Assembly: GCA_027858995.1 (NCBI GenBank)
Contig: JAQIBP010000081.1
Span: forward strand, 1-40,409
Source of the DNA: Deltaproteobacteria bacterium
GTDB taxonomy: Bacteria; Desulfobacterota; Desulfobacteria; Desulfobacterales; Desulfobacteraceae
Length of the DNA stretch: 40,409 bases
Direction: 5' to 3'
The notes below the pieces were generated by a model that worked only from the letters and a program-made list of their open reading frames with translations, was not told the DNA's origin and did not search any database. How positions within the stretch are numbered: position 1 is the stretch's first letter; every line of letters begins with the position of its first letter. Shown in pieces: positions 33,351 to 40,409 of the stretch. The position numbers were made by a program, and so were the translations under genes.

Positions 33351-34493
33351 ATGAGTCTTGACTGGATGCCAAGAGATAATGAGATTAAAGATCACTCTCT
33401 GCACAGAGATCCCCACTGGGGAACAGAAGCGGATGCACCATGTGTCATATATGAAAAAAAACCATTAACAGACCCTAAGGGTGAAGTTGTTGATGGATTG
33501 TATGTATCATGGATTACATTGAACAACCCCAAACAATACAACTCTTATACAACAGATATGGTAAAGGGTGTTATTGCAGGTTTTGAAAATGCTTCCCTTG
33601 ACAGAAGTGTTGTTGCAGTTGTGTTTACAGCAGTTGGCCCCTATGCATTCTGCACAGGCGGCAACACAAAGGAATATTCTGAATTTTATTCAAAAAGATG
33701 TGACGAATATGGTCAGTATATAGAGCTTTTCAACCACATGGTTGATTCCATCCTTGCATGCCACAAACCTGTTATCAGCCGGGTTAACGGAATGAGAGTT
33801 GCCGGCGGCCAGGAAATCGGTCTTGCATGCGATCTTGCAATCTCTTCTGACCTTGCCATTTTCGGCCAGGCAGGACCAAAACATGGTTCCTCACCTGCCG
33901 GTGGTTCTTCAGATTTCCTTCCCTGGTTTCTTACCATGGAGGATGCCATGTGGAACTGCGTATCCTGTGAAATGTGGTCAGCCTATAAAATGAAAGCCAA
34001 AGGCATGATTTCCAAAGTTGTTCCTGTTCTTAAAATAGATGGTGAATGGGTGAGAAATCCTACTATTGAAACTGACCAGTATATTAAAGATGGTGAAATC
34101 GTTTATGGAGAATATAAAACAGGTCAGGAGTTAAAAGATGGCAGGGCTCTATTGAAACAGCACCAGGCAAATGCTGATTTTGAACTTCTTGACAAAGAAG
34201 TTGACAAAATTATCTGGAAATTTGCCAACCTTTTCCCTGCTTGCCTGCATAAATCCATTGAAGATATCCGTCAGAAGAAAAAATTCTTCTGGGATACCAT
34301 GAAAAACTCTCACAGACACTGGCTTTCAGCCAATATGAGCGGAGAAGCATTCCTGGGCTTTGGTGCATTTAACACCAAAAAAATTACTGGCCAGGATACA
34401 ATTGATTTTATCAAATTCCGTCAGAATGTTGCTGATTCCAGATTGTGGAATGAAGAGATGTTCTCGGAAGTAATGGGTAAACCAAAAGAGTAA
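33351..34493 (+). CDS. oah: 6-oxocyclohex-1-ene-1-carbonyl-CoA hydrolase (ring-cleaving)
   Basis: Opens the ring of 6-oxocyclohex-1-ene-1-carbonyl-CoA by water addition and C-C cleavage to 3-hydroxypimelyl-CoA (Oah/BamA), the marker reaction of anaerobic aromatic degradation. The 380-residue protein belongs to the enoyl-CoA hydratase superfamily but has the BamA-specific blocks LDWMPRDNEIKDH, WITLNNPKQYNSYTTDM, GPYAFCTGGNTKEYSE, QEIGLACDLAISSDLA and GPKHGSSPAGGSSDFLPWF. The C-terminal HRHWLSANMSGEAFLGFGAF block is present too. The ATG follows AAAAGGAGAAACAAA. It ends the catabolic transcript, with a strong terminator 23 nt after the stop. Confidence 0.95.
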   Translation: MSLDWMPRDNEIKDHSLHRDPHWGTEADAPCVIYEKKPLTDPKGEVVDGLYVSWITLNNPKQYNSYTTDMVKGVIAGFENASLDRSVVAVVFTAVGPYAFCTGGNTKEYSEFYSKRCDEYGQYIELFNHMVDSILACHKPVISRVNGMRVAGGQEIGLACDLAISSDLAIFGQAGPKHGSSPAGGSSDFLPWFLTMEDAMWNCVSCEMWSAYKMKAKGMISKVVPVLKIDGEWVRNPTIETDQYIKDGEIVYGEYKTGQELKDGRALLKQHQANADFELLDKEVDKIIWKFANLFPACLHKSIEDIRQKKKFFWDTMKNSHRHWLSANMSGEAFLGFGAFNTKKITGQDTIDFIKFRQNVADSRLWNEEMFSEVMGKPKE

Positions 34494-34515
34494 CTCTAAT
34501 ACCTGTTTCAGACAA

Positions 34516-34558
34516 AAAAAGGTTCATCAGACTTTTTCACAGCCTGATGAACCTTTTT
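34516..34558 (+). terminator. Rho-independent terminator after oah
   Basis: AAAAAGGTTCATCAG pairs perfectly with CTGATGAACCTTTTT (15 bp) across a 13-nt loop, with flanking A and T runs. The symmetric A/T runs allow it to stop transcription from both sides. Confidence 0.9.
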
Positions 34559-34633
34559 ATGTTCTGACGCAAGATCTGGAACCAGGAGACACTACATTCT
34601 CGAATATCAAAAAGATATACGTATTCCAAGTTT

Positions 34634-35116
34634 TCAGTGCCTGATGGATCCGTCGGGCAGGGATGCTTTCATGGATTCTAATTTTTGAATATGGCTTTTT
34701 TCTTCGAGAATAATATTTTTTAACCCGTCTAATACATTCTCTTCCTGGATAAACGTTTCAAGGAGTTCATAAAACATGATTGTATCATTCTCAAATCCAA
34801 TAAATGTGTCTAAAAGGTGTGAAACAGTTTTTATCTCACTAAAATCGATCTCTTCCAGACCAAGTGTGTTGTCACCCATCATTTCCTGGAATACCTGCGG
34901 CACCATTTTTTTAAGACGGATCTCCTCTATTTCAAGGTGAAGGCTGTTTTTTTTATCTGCGAACCATCGAGCATGGGATGCTTCTTCATTGGCCATCCAC
35001 TTCAGCATGGATTTTAAATCCTGGTCTTCAATTTTTTCAGTAGTGTTTGTGTAAACAGACTCTCCGTTTTTTTCTATTTTAATTGCAATATCAAAAAGAT
35101 CATCCATTGTGAACAT
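34634..35116 (-). CDS. Ferritin-like diiron protein (rubrerythrin-type), second of two
   Basis: A 160-residue all-helical protein with ferritin-like metal-ligand spacing. These are DIAIKIEKNGESVY (Glu at the first helix), NEEASHARWF (ExxH) in the second, ENDTIMFYELLETF in the third and ILEEKSHIQKLE (ExxH) in the fourth. This matches the erythrin-like branch of the superfamily. No rubredoxin or C-terminal Cys4 domain is present. Members act in peroxide reduction or iron handling in anaerobes. ATG at 35116 has AAAGGAAA upstream; it is 15 nt after the Fe-S flavoenzyme gene. Confidence 0.85.
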   Translation of the reverse strand: MFTMDDLFDIAIKIEKNGESVYTNTTEKIEDQDLKSMLKWMANEEASHARWFADKKNSLHLEIEEIRLKKMVPQVFQEMMGDNTLGLEEIDFSEIKTVSHLLDTFIGFENDTIMFYELLETFIQEENVLDGLKNIILEEKSHIQKLESMKASLPDGSIRH

Positions 35117-35131
35117 GTATAGTTTCCTTTC

Positions 35132-36253
35132 TTACAACGGTAAATTTTTATTAACCTTGCAACCTATGGGAGAACCCTTTCCAATAGTTGCAAAGCATTT
35201 TAAGCATTCATCACAGGGAATAATTTCATCATCATTTCCATTGAGTATTTTTTTTGCCGACCAAGGATCGCAGATCATCTGCCTGCCAATGGCAACCAAT
35301 TCAATTTGTTCGTTTTCCACAGCATGAACCGCAGCATTACCAACACCAAATTTCCCCACTACGATCACCGGACGTCCGACCTCTTTTTTAAATGCAGCGG
35401 TAAAAAAAATATTGGCCCCTGAAGGCTTATCTTTGGCTAATGCAGAAGATCCCACAAGATAATTTTTATCTTCATCTTTTTTCCAGCCTCCATGGGCGAT
35501 CAAGCTTATATCAAATATATCCACACCTTCATTGGCCAGCAATTTACCAATGATAATCGCATCCTCAAGGGTCTGCCCCCCGTCAATTTTTTCTTCGGCA
35601 TTAATCCTGAAAAAAATGGGATATTGGTCTCCTATATTTTGACGTACCTTTTTTACTATCTCCAACGCCAGTGTTGCCCTGTTGTTGGCGGCACCGCCAT
35701 ATCGATCATCCCTCTTGTTGGTCAACGGAGATAAAAATTGACTCAATAGATACAGATGAGCCCCATGAATTTCAACACCGTCAAACCCTGCTTTGCAGGC
35801 CCTGACAGCTGCCCTGGCAAAATCGTCTACCAATTGTTCAATATCTTTCATATCCATGATGATCGGTTCAATATCCGGGCGAAACGCCATGCCGGAAGGC
35901 GAAAACCCCTGTCTAACATTTTTACGCGGAAAGCATCTCGGTCCTGCATGGTTTAATTGAACGACAGCCAGAGCCCCTTGTTCCTGTATGTTTTTTACAA
36001 GTCTGGCCATCCCCGGAATCTGGGAATCCTCCCACAGCCCAAGACTGTTGGGAACAATACACCCGCCCGGATGAACAGATGTTGCTTCCACAATGGTGAG
36101 CCCGACATCCCTTGACCGCTCTTTATAAAAAATAAGAATATCTTCAGTGACAAATCCTTCCGGCGATCCATAGTTTGTGGTAATTGGTGGCAGAACAAGC
36201 CTGTTTCTAAACTTCATCTGTTTTATTGATAATTCACTATTTAGCTTTGCCAT
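35132..36253 (-). CDS. NADH:flavin oxidoreductase of the old-yellow-enzyme family with Fe-S motif
   Basis: The 373-residue TIM-barrel FMN enzyme has NRLVLPPITTNYGSPEG, VQLNHAGPR, the substrate-site pair in GVEIHGAHLYLLSQFLSP and LTNKRDDRYGG. The FMN phosphate segment is VIVVGKFG, then VAIGRQMICDPW. After the barrel come Cys347, 350, 353 and 365 (CDECLKC ... GCKVN), the [4Fe-4S] ligands of the 2,4-dienoyl-CoA reductase/trimethylamine dehydrogenase branch. The second, FAD/NADH-binding half of those enzymes is absent, so electrons must come from a partner. Substrate is probably an enone or dienoyl-CoA, by family. It sits between two ferritin-like genes with short spacers. Confidence 0.88.
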   Translation of the reverse strand: MAKLNSELSIKQMKFRNRLVLPPITTNYGSPEGFVTEDILIFYKERSRDVGLTIVEATSVHPGGCIVPNSLGLWEDSQIPGMARLVKNIQEQGALAVVQLNHAGPRCFPRKNVRQGFSPSGMAFRPDIEPIIMDMKDIEQLVDDFARAAVRACKAGFDGVEIHGAHLYLLSQFLSPLTNKRDDRYGGAANNRATLALEIVKKVRQNIGDQYPIFFRINAEEKIDGGQTLEDAIIIGKLLANEGVDIFDISLIAHGGWKKDEDKNYLVGSSALAKDKPSGANIFFTAAFKKEVGRPVIVVGKFGVGNAAVHAVENEQIELVAIGRQMICDPWSAKKILNGNDDEIIPCDECLKCFATIGKGSPIGCKVNKNLPL

Positions 36254-36280
36254 TTGTCTTTTCCCCCCTTGCAGAATATC

Positions 36281-36754
36281 CTAAAAAAAGGACCAATTTT
36301 TTCGGGCCAGTAGTTTCCTGATTTTATTACAATGCTCCTGGGTTTCTACGTCCAGAGTTTCCAGCATCATTTGAAATTCCGGAGAATCTCCCTCAAAAAC
36401 ATTAAGATAACCCCTCTCCAGCATCCCTGTTTCAATATCCAGTGCAATGGACAAAGCCTCCTTAAAGGATAATGTCTCTTTTGCCGCCTGCTCTCTTTTT
36501 TCTTCCAAATATCGAAATGAAATCTTGAATACTTCGGGGGTAAATCTGTCTTTTATTTTTGAAATAGAAACATCTTCTCTCTTTGACAGTTTTTCAATCA
36601 AACGGGCGTGTTGAATTTCCTCCCTGGCAAGATCATTCCAGAATTTCTGATGCTTTTTATATTGTTGTGCGTAAATCCGATATATTTCAGAGATGGCTGT
36701 TTCGTTGTCCACCATCATTTTCAATATATCGTTATTTTCTTGTTCACTGTCCAT
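36281..36754 (-). CDS. Ferritin-like diiron protein (rubrerythrin-type), first of two
   Basis: A 157-residue helical protein. Its ligand pattern is DNETAISEIYRIYAQQY (Glu), REEIQHARLIEKL (ExxxH), LDIETGMLERGYLNVF (Glu) and LDVETQEHCNKI (ExxxH). It differs clearly from the downstream ferritin-like protein, so the two are paralogues rather than a recent duplication. A role in peroxide/iron defence is likely from the family. ATG at 36754 lies 7 nt after AAAGGGAG. It belongs to a four-gene minus-strand cluster with spacers of 15-50 nt. Confidence 0.82.
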   Translation of the reverse strand: MDSEQENNDILKMMVDNETAISEIYRIYAQQYKKHQKFWNDLAREEIQHARLIEKLSKREDVSISKIKDRFTPEVFKISFRYLEEKREQAAKETLSFKEALSIALDIETGMLERGYLNVFEGDSPEFQMMLETLDVETQEHCNKIRKLLARKNWSFF

Positions 36755-36800
36755 GGATTTCTCCCTTTTGAGATTTGTTTTAAATTTTATAAATTATTTT

Positions 36801-37697
36801 TTACTGCATCATTCGAATAATTTTTTCATAGGCAGTCATATCATCTAACCATTGCTTTGGAAGGGTTTCAAGCCCCTGATGGCATCCGAGGATAAATCCT
36901 GCAAGCATTCCCCTTGCAGATGAATCTCCTCCTGCCATTATATTTTCGATCAATGCCTCTTTCAAATTATCTTCATACTTTACAATAAGATGAATAGTTG
37001 ACGGCAGAGCTGCCTTAACCGAACACATCTGACCAAACTTTACAATTGTTTCACGGGTATCTTCCGATCGGCTTTCAAGGCCTGCCCTGACCATTTGTTG
37101 AATTTTTACTGCATTTGGTATCTCTTTAAGAGCTTTCTCAAACGCATCTACTGGATTTGCTCCCTTGAGAACCATTACCGATACCATGGCAAACAGTTCA
37201 GCACATGCAATCACCTCTACCTGGTTATGCGTCATAGCTGTCTGTGATCCAGCTGCATCTATAAAAGTATTAACAGCGTCGCCATAATATAGAGCTAACG
37301 GTGCTATTCTGGATGCGCCACCAAGATCCAATGACAGGGAGCCTGATTCATCCGGTTTCTTTCCCGAATTAAAATTTTGCATGGTTTCTATAGTCGCATG
37401 ATCCATATATCCATTGTAAGATTGAAACATTTTTTGCCATGCTGCGCTGAAATGGATCAAATTAAACCCGGAACTTTCAGTAACAGATTCAAGCAGTACC
37501 ATCATCTGGTCACCGTAATGGGTAAATTCTCCTTTTTGCTTAGATTTATGATACGGCACCAGTTCCGGTTTTACTATTGATTGCAGCCTGCCGTACTTTT
37601 TTTCAATCTCCGATATATCGTACACCCAGTGTACCCCGAGAGATAAGGCATCAGCAACAAATGCCGCCATGATTGCCTCTTTTACATTTGAATTCAT
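36801..37697 (-). CDS. ADP-ribosylglycohydrolase (DraG) superfamily protein
   Basis: The 298-residue protein shows the superfamily framework: AFVADALSLGVHWVYD near the start, GEFTHYGDQMMVLLES where DraG enzymes have a metal-binding GxxTDDT, and MAGGDSSARGMLAGFILG where they have GGDTDT. A MTHNQVEVIACAE helix lies between. The family normally removes ADP-ribose from proteins using two magnesium ions. Here the first aspartate pair is HYGD and the last is DSS, which fits a recognised divergent subfamily of unknown substrate, or a non-catalytic member. ATG at 37697 has AAGGAG 8 nt upstream. First gene of the ferritin/flavoenzyme cluster. Confidence 0.85.
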   Translation of the reverse strand: MNSNVKEAIMAAFVADALSLGVHWVYDISEIEKKYGRLQSIVKPELVPYHKSKQKGEFTHYGDQMMVLLESVTESSGFNLIHFSAAWQKMFQSYNGYMDHATIETMQNFNSGKKPDESGSLSLDLGGASRIAPLALYYGDAVNTFIDAAGSQTAMTHNQVEVIACAELFAMVSVMVLKGANPVDAFEKALKEIPNAVKIQQMVRAGLESRSEDTRETIVKFGQMCSVKAALPSTIHLIVKYEDNLKEALIENIMAGGDSSARGMLAGFILGCHQGLETLPKQWLDDMTAYEKIIRMMQ

Positions 37698-37864
37698 TTT
37701 TAAACTCCTTATATTGTAGAACTCCAGAAAGACCGGATCTTAAAAACCCTTCCATTGTATTTTTTAATGTTATCCTTATATTAAAAGTATGAACAGCATA
37801 ATTTTCAATAAATGAATTTCAAAATGCTGTCATATCCTTGAAAGCTATGGAAAAGGAGGATATC

Positions 37865-38074
37865 ATGAAAACAACAGAATGTGTCCCTCAGAAAATATCA
37901 AAATTCATGCTTGGGTTAATATTGATGGGCTTTGCTTCAGCTCTTATTATTATTGGTGTTACACTGCTGCCAGTTTTCGGTTTTATATTAGCTTTGCCTG
38001 TAATTGTTCTGGCAATTTATATTTTCAGACTTCATTTGAATGACCAATGTGAGATTGATTTTCCTGCTGAATAA
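37865..38074 (+). CDS. Small membrane protein of unknown function
   Basis: A 69-residue protein with two adjacent hydrophobic segments (FMLGLILMGFASALIIIGVTLL and FGFILALPVIVLAIYIF), a short cytosolic-type N-terminus with one Cys, and an acidic end (NDQCEIDFPAE). I see no family motif. I start it at the ATG at 37865, which is 5 nt after AAAAGGAGG; upstream in-frame starts lack a ribosome site. It stands alone between genes on the other strand. Confidence 0.65.
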   Translation: MKTTECVPQKISKFMLGLILMGFASALIIIGVTLLPVFGFILALPVIVLAIYIFRLHLNDQCEIDFPAE

Positions 38075-38180
38075 TTTTTAGTCTGATATAGAAACCCTGT
38101 CCCTGTGAGCCAGGGGCTGGACGAAGTCAGCACCGGGATTCATGGTGGCCATTGATATTGTTCCCACGGCTGTTTTTTCC
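38075..38180. other. Intergenic stretch without a recognisable gene
   Basis: The 106 nt between the small membrane protein and the nuclease remnant are GC-richer than their surroundings (CCCTGTCCCTGTGAGCCAGG) with a short CCCTG/CAGGG hairpin. They may be debris from the same rearrangement that deleted the nuclease gene. Confidence 0.35.
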
Positions 38181-38414
38181 CTAAATATTGCTCCATTCAA
38201 ACCGTGCTTGAACCGGGTAATGATCCGAGGGAAATCGATTCAAAGAAGAATATTTGACTACCTGCCGGAAAACCGGAACCAGCCCACCCCTGAAAAGTAT
38301 CCAGTCCAAATGCTTTCGATGGGTCCAGCCGTTTTCACCGTCCCGTGCAAGGCCGAACCTGAGATTCATGGTCATCACTGTTACCTGAGACATATTTCCT
38401 TCATTGTTTTCCAA
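38181..38414 (-). pseudogene. Internally deleted endonuclease/exonuclease/phosphatase family gene
   Basis: This 77-codon frame joins the two ends of an EEP-family protein. Its start is the family N-terminus (VTVMTMNLRFGLARDGENGW, then THRK), with the metal-site Asn in TMNLR. Directly after it comes material of the family C-terminus (LDWILFRGGL ... VVKYSSLNRFPSDHYPVQARFEW), including the final SDH catalytic motif. Intact members are about 250-290 residues, so roughly 200 residues from the middle are missing, with the frame kept. The catalytic Glu and Asp of the middle are gone, so it should be inactive. A TTG or ATG start is possible; the ATG seven codons in (MSQVTV) fits the family. Confidence 0.65.
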
Positions 38415-38459
38415 ACAAAACAGAGTCTATAAAAAAATAAGGTTTATTTTTATAAACGG

Positions 38460-39746
38460 CTAATTTAATAACAGTGTACAAGCCAGGATAGCGAACAGGA
38501 TGCCGGCCACATCTGCTGTTAACGCTGTCACAAGAGCGTGCCGGATTCTTTTTATCTGAACTGCTCCAAAATATACAGCCATGACATAAAATGTGGTTTC
38601 TGTTGATCCTTGTAATGTAGAAACCAGAAGCCCTGTATAACTGTCCGGTCCTATTGCCGGGTCATTAATAATAGATGCCAGGATGGCATATGCACCAGAT
38701 CCGGAAAGCGGTCTCATTAAAGCCATGGGCAATGCCTCTGCCGGAAGACCGAAATTTGATGTAACACTTGAAAGCGCATTGACAATCATCTGCAGCCCTC
38801 CACTGGCCTTTAGCATACCCACTGCCACCAGGATGGCAACCATGTAAGGAATAATTCGCAATGCTACCTGGAACCCTTCTTTAGCCCCTTCCACAAAAAC
38901 CTCATAGATTTTAACCTTTTTAACCAGGCCAAATCCTAAAAATCCAACCATTAAACTGGGTAAAATCCAGGGTGATACTAAACGCCCAAAAAGTATTGCC
39001 ACTGGAATCAGTGAAGCAAGAATGCCAAGTGCCAAAATAGAAACCCACATGGGGTATCCGTTTGATGCATCTTTTAATGTATCACTTGCTGAAAGGCCTT
39101 TTACACCCTCTCTGTTTTTTATATGAGCTGCCTTGCTTTGTGAAAAAAAACGTTGATAAAATTTGGCAGCAATAATGGCAATGCTTGTCGAACCAATGGT
39201 GGCAAATAGTGTGGTGGGTAAAATAGCAGCCGGGTCCATGGAACCTGCTGCTGCCCTCAGGGCAATCACTCCGGTGGGCAGAAGCGTAACCGAAGATGTA
39301 TTTATAGCCATGAAAAGTGCCATGGCGTTCGTGGCCTCACCTTTAACCGGATTGAGCCTGTCCAGTTCCTGCATGGCCCGTATGCCAAAAGGGGTGGCAG
39401 CATTGCCCAGCCCCAATGCATTGGCAGCAAGGTTTAAAATCATGGCTCCCATGGCAGGGTGGTCCGCCGGCACATCCGGAAAGAGCCTGACCATTAACGG
39501 GCGTATCAATTTTGCCAGAATAGTTAGCATTCCACCGACTTCAGCAACTTTCATCAACCCGAGAAACAGGGCCATAACCCCTACAAGACCAATGGCGAGT
39601 TCAACAGCAGCACCAGCAGAATCAATCATTGCCTTTGAAAGGATCTCCATCGGCATTTGATCTGCCTGACCCGGAATAAAAATAATCTGCTGCCATCCTG
39701 CATAGGCAAAAGCTAAAAAAACAATAATGATAAATATTTTATTCAT
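38460..39746 (-). CDS. Fused SpmA-SpmB-type nucleoside recognition (Gate) membrane protein
   Basis: A 428-residue membrane protein in which an SpmA-like half is followed by an SpmB-like half. The first half has VELAIGLVGVMALFLGLMKV, NLAANALGLGNAATPFG, and NAMALFMAINTSSVTLLPTG. The second has RIIPYMVAILVAVGMLKASG, MALMRPLSGSGAYA and GSTETTFYVMAVYFGAV. In Bacillus the two are separate genes needed for spore maturation; fused copies in non-spore-formers are common and their transport role is unknown. It has a signal-like first helix. ATG at 39746 is 5 nt after AAAGGGTG. The window also holds a second Gate-domain protein at 2449-3441. Confidence 0.88.
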   Translation of the reverse strand: MNKIFIIIVFLAFAYAGWQQIIFIPGQADQMPMEILSKAMIDSAGAAVELAIGLVGVMALFLGLMKVAEVGGMLTILAKLIRPLMVRLFPDVPADHPAMGAMILNLAANALGLGNAATPFGIRAMQELDRLNPVKGEATNAMALFMAINTSSVTLLPTGVIALRAAAGSMDPAAILPTTLFATIGSTSIAIIAAKFYQRFFSQSKAAHIKNREGVKGLSASDTLKDASNGYPMWVSILALGILASLIPVAILFGRLVSPWILPSLMVGFLGFGLVKKVKIYEVFVEGAKEGFQVALRIIPYMVAILVAVGMLKASGGLQMIVNALSSVTSNFGLPAEALPMALMRPLSGSGAYAILASIINDPAIGPDSYTGLLVSTLQGSTETTFYVMAVYFGAVQIKRIRHALVTALTADVAGILFAILACTLLLN

Positions 39747-40123
39747 TTCACCCTTTTCATTAAAAACATATTCTGTTGTTTCTCGCTTAACATAACTTGC
39801 AGTTTCTTAATAGAGCAATTTTTAAAAATATTCTAAAAAACTGTTCCTGAATTGAGCTATTTTCAATTCTTTCTTTGCTCTATTTTCAGATTTTTTCTTA
39901 TCAATTTAATGAAATCTAATAAATGCCGATTTAGAGTTAGAGATAGATATCTTAAAAACATGGGCGGACAGATCCCCTGGCCGGGATATCTGAAAAATTT
40001 TTCAATCTACCGGGGAGCACTATTTATATATCATTGACATAATATGTACTTGCCTTAGAATTACGGGGTTGATACACATCAAAGTCGATTATTTGTATTG
40101 CACAAGGAGAAACACAACTATTA
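39747..40123. other. Intergenic region between divergent genes, no gene seen
   Basis: This 377-bp stretch is AT-rich and must contain the promoters of the SpmAB fusion (minus) and the MFS gene (plus). A 61-codon plus-strand frame at 39852-40037 has no motif, no ribosome site and unusual composition, so I do not call it. No strong palindrome stands out. Confidence 0.5.
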
Positions 40124-40409
40124 ATGGAATCAAATAAACTGACCGGGCCTCCCATGACACTAGCCTGGTTTGTCTGGGGCCTGGGCGCTCTTTTTTACCT
40201 GGCCGGATTTTTCCAGCGGGTAGCCCCGGCAGTCATGACCCAGGAACTGATGCAGGATTTTCATATCTCTGCCTCGGGTCTGGGCCATCTGTCCGGGCTC
40301 TATTTTTATGCCTATGTGGCCATGCAGATTCCCACGGGGATCTTGGCCGATACCCTGGGCCCGAGAAAACTTTTGACAGCTGGTTGTATGGTGGCGGGAC
40401 TTGGCACCC
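40124..40409 (+). CDS. MFS transporter, N-terminal part, cut by window edge
   Basis: From the ATG at 40124 an open frame runs to the window end (95 codons). It reads MESNKLTGPPMTLAWFVWGL, a first membrane helix (GALFYLAGFFQRVAPAVMTQ), MQDFHISASGLGHLSGLYFY, then AYVAMQIPTGILADTLGPRK. The last block is the MFS loop 2-3 signature (GxLADxxGxRK), so it belongs to the major facilitator superfamily, by pattern the anion/nitrate-type or general metabolite branch. AAGGAG lies 14 nt before the ATG, longer than usual. The coding part is about 60% GC in its first bases, against roughly 30% just upstream, which is unlike the neighbouring genes. Substrate unknown. Confidence 0.82.
   Translation, partial: MESNKLTGPPMTLAWFVWGLGALFYLAGFFQRVAPAVMTQELMQDFHISASGLGHLSGLYFYAYVAMQIPTGILADTLGPRKLLTAGCMVAGLGT

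Noticed and set aside
38142-38432. 96-codon plus-strand frame
   Set aside because: It covers the nuclease remnant on the opposite strand, which shows recognisable EEP motifs at both ends; the plus frame shows none.
39163-39660. 165-codon open frame on the plus strand
   Set aside because: Antisense to the SpmAB fusion, rich in Ala/Ser/Met as expected from the complement of a membrane-protein gene.
39852-40037. 61-codon plus-strand frame before the MFS gene
   Set aside because: No ribosome site, no motif, and it spans the region where promoters for the two divergent genes should be.

Overview
The window looks like the chromosome of an AT-rich, strictly anaerobic deltaproteobacterium, most likely a sulfate-reducing member of the Desulfobacterales (Desulfobacula/Desulfobacter-like). 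That is an inference from the anaerobic benzoyl-CoA pathway genes (6-hydroxycyclohexenoyl-CoA dehydrogenase and the BamA-type ring hydrolase), the DUF134/DUF5320 pair, an FmdB-type zinc ribbon protein and ferritin-like proteins. No rRNA, tRNA or CRISPR array was seen, and no marker fixes the species.

Layout. 1-549 (minus): the start of a Mod-type (type III-like) DNA methyltransferase running off the left edge, preceded by a small tandem-SAP-like reading frame whose second SAP motif is broken by an apparent 1-nt frameshift. A 26-bp perfect palindrome lies upstream. 943-7623: housekeeping genes (TraB-family protein, Gate-domain membrane protein, recN, FmdB-type zinc ribbon, citrate synthase) and then the DUF134/DUF5320 pair behind a promoter flanked by two copies of the same operator-like palindrome. 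7750-12650: an ATP-grasp enzyme, a PLP group II decarboxylase, a DUF819 membrane protein and L-threonine aldolase.

12625-22600 (minus) is a tightly packed six-gene defence operon: hsdR, an AlbA_2/Schlafen-type gene, hsdM, hsdS with a long C-terminal extension, a large AAA/SMC-like ATPase and an HNH nuclease. The ATPase+HNH pair resembles Septu (PtuAB) in architecture. It appears to be built into a complete type I restriction-modification operon, with gene junctions that overlap or abut. This is the strongest candidate for an unusual system here.

22732-24320 holds a beta-hydroxyacid dehydrogenase and upp, which converge on a shared terminator. 24512-34558 is a catabolic region on the plus strand. 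It starts with a TetR regulator with its own operator, a fused adenosylcobalamin-dependent isobutyryl-CoA mutase (IcmF), a thiolase and a 3-hydroxybutyryl-CoA dehydrogenase. A strong promoter then drives 6-hydroxycyclohexenoyl-CoA dehydrogenase (had), an SDR reductase and the 6-oxocyclohexenoyl-CoA hydrolase (oah/bamA). Together these would carry dienoyl-CoA-derived intermediates to 3-hydroxypimelyl-CoA and on through beta-oxidation, while IcmF would feed isobutyryl-CoA into the same thiolytic steps. Benzoyl-CoA reductase and the dienoyl-CoA hydratase are not in the window. Three related long palindromic repeats sit directly after three of the stop codons in this region.

34634-37697 (minus) is a four-gene cluster: ADP-ribosylglycohydrolase family, ferritin-like, Fe-S old-yellow-enzyme family, ferritin-like. 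37865-40409 has a small membrane protein, an internally deleted endonuclease/exonuclease/phosphatase remnant, an SpmA-SpmB-type fused membrane protein, and the start of a GC-richer MFS transporter cut off by the right edge.
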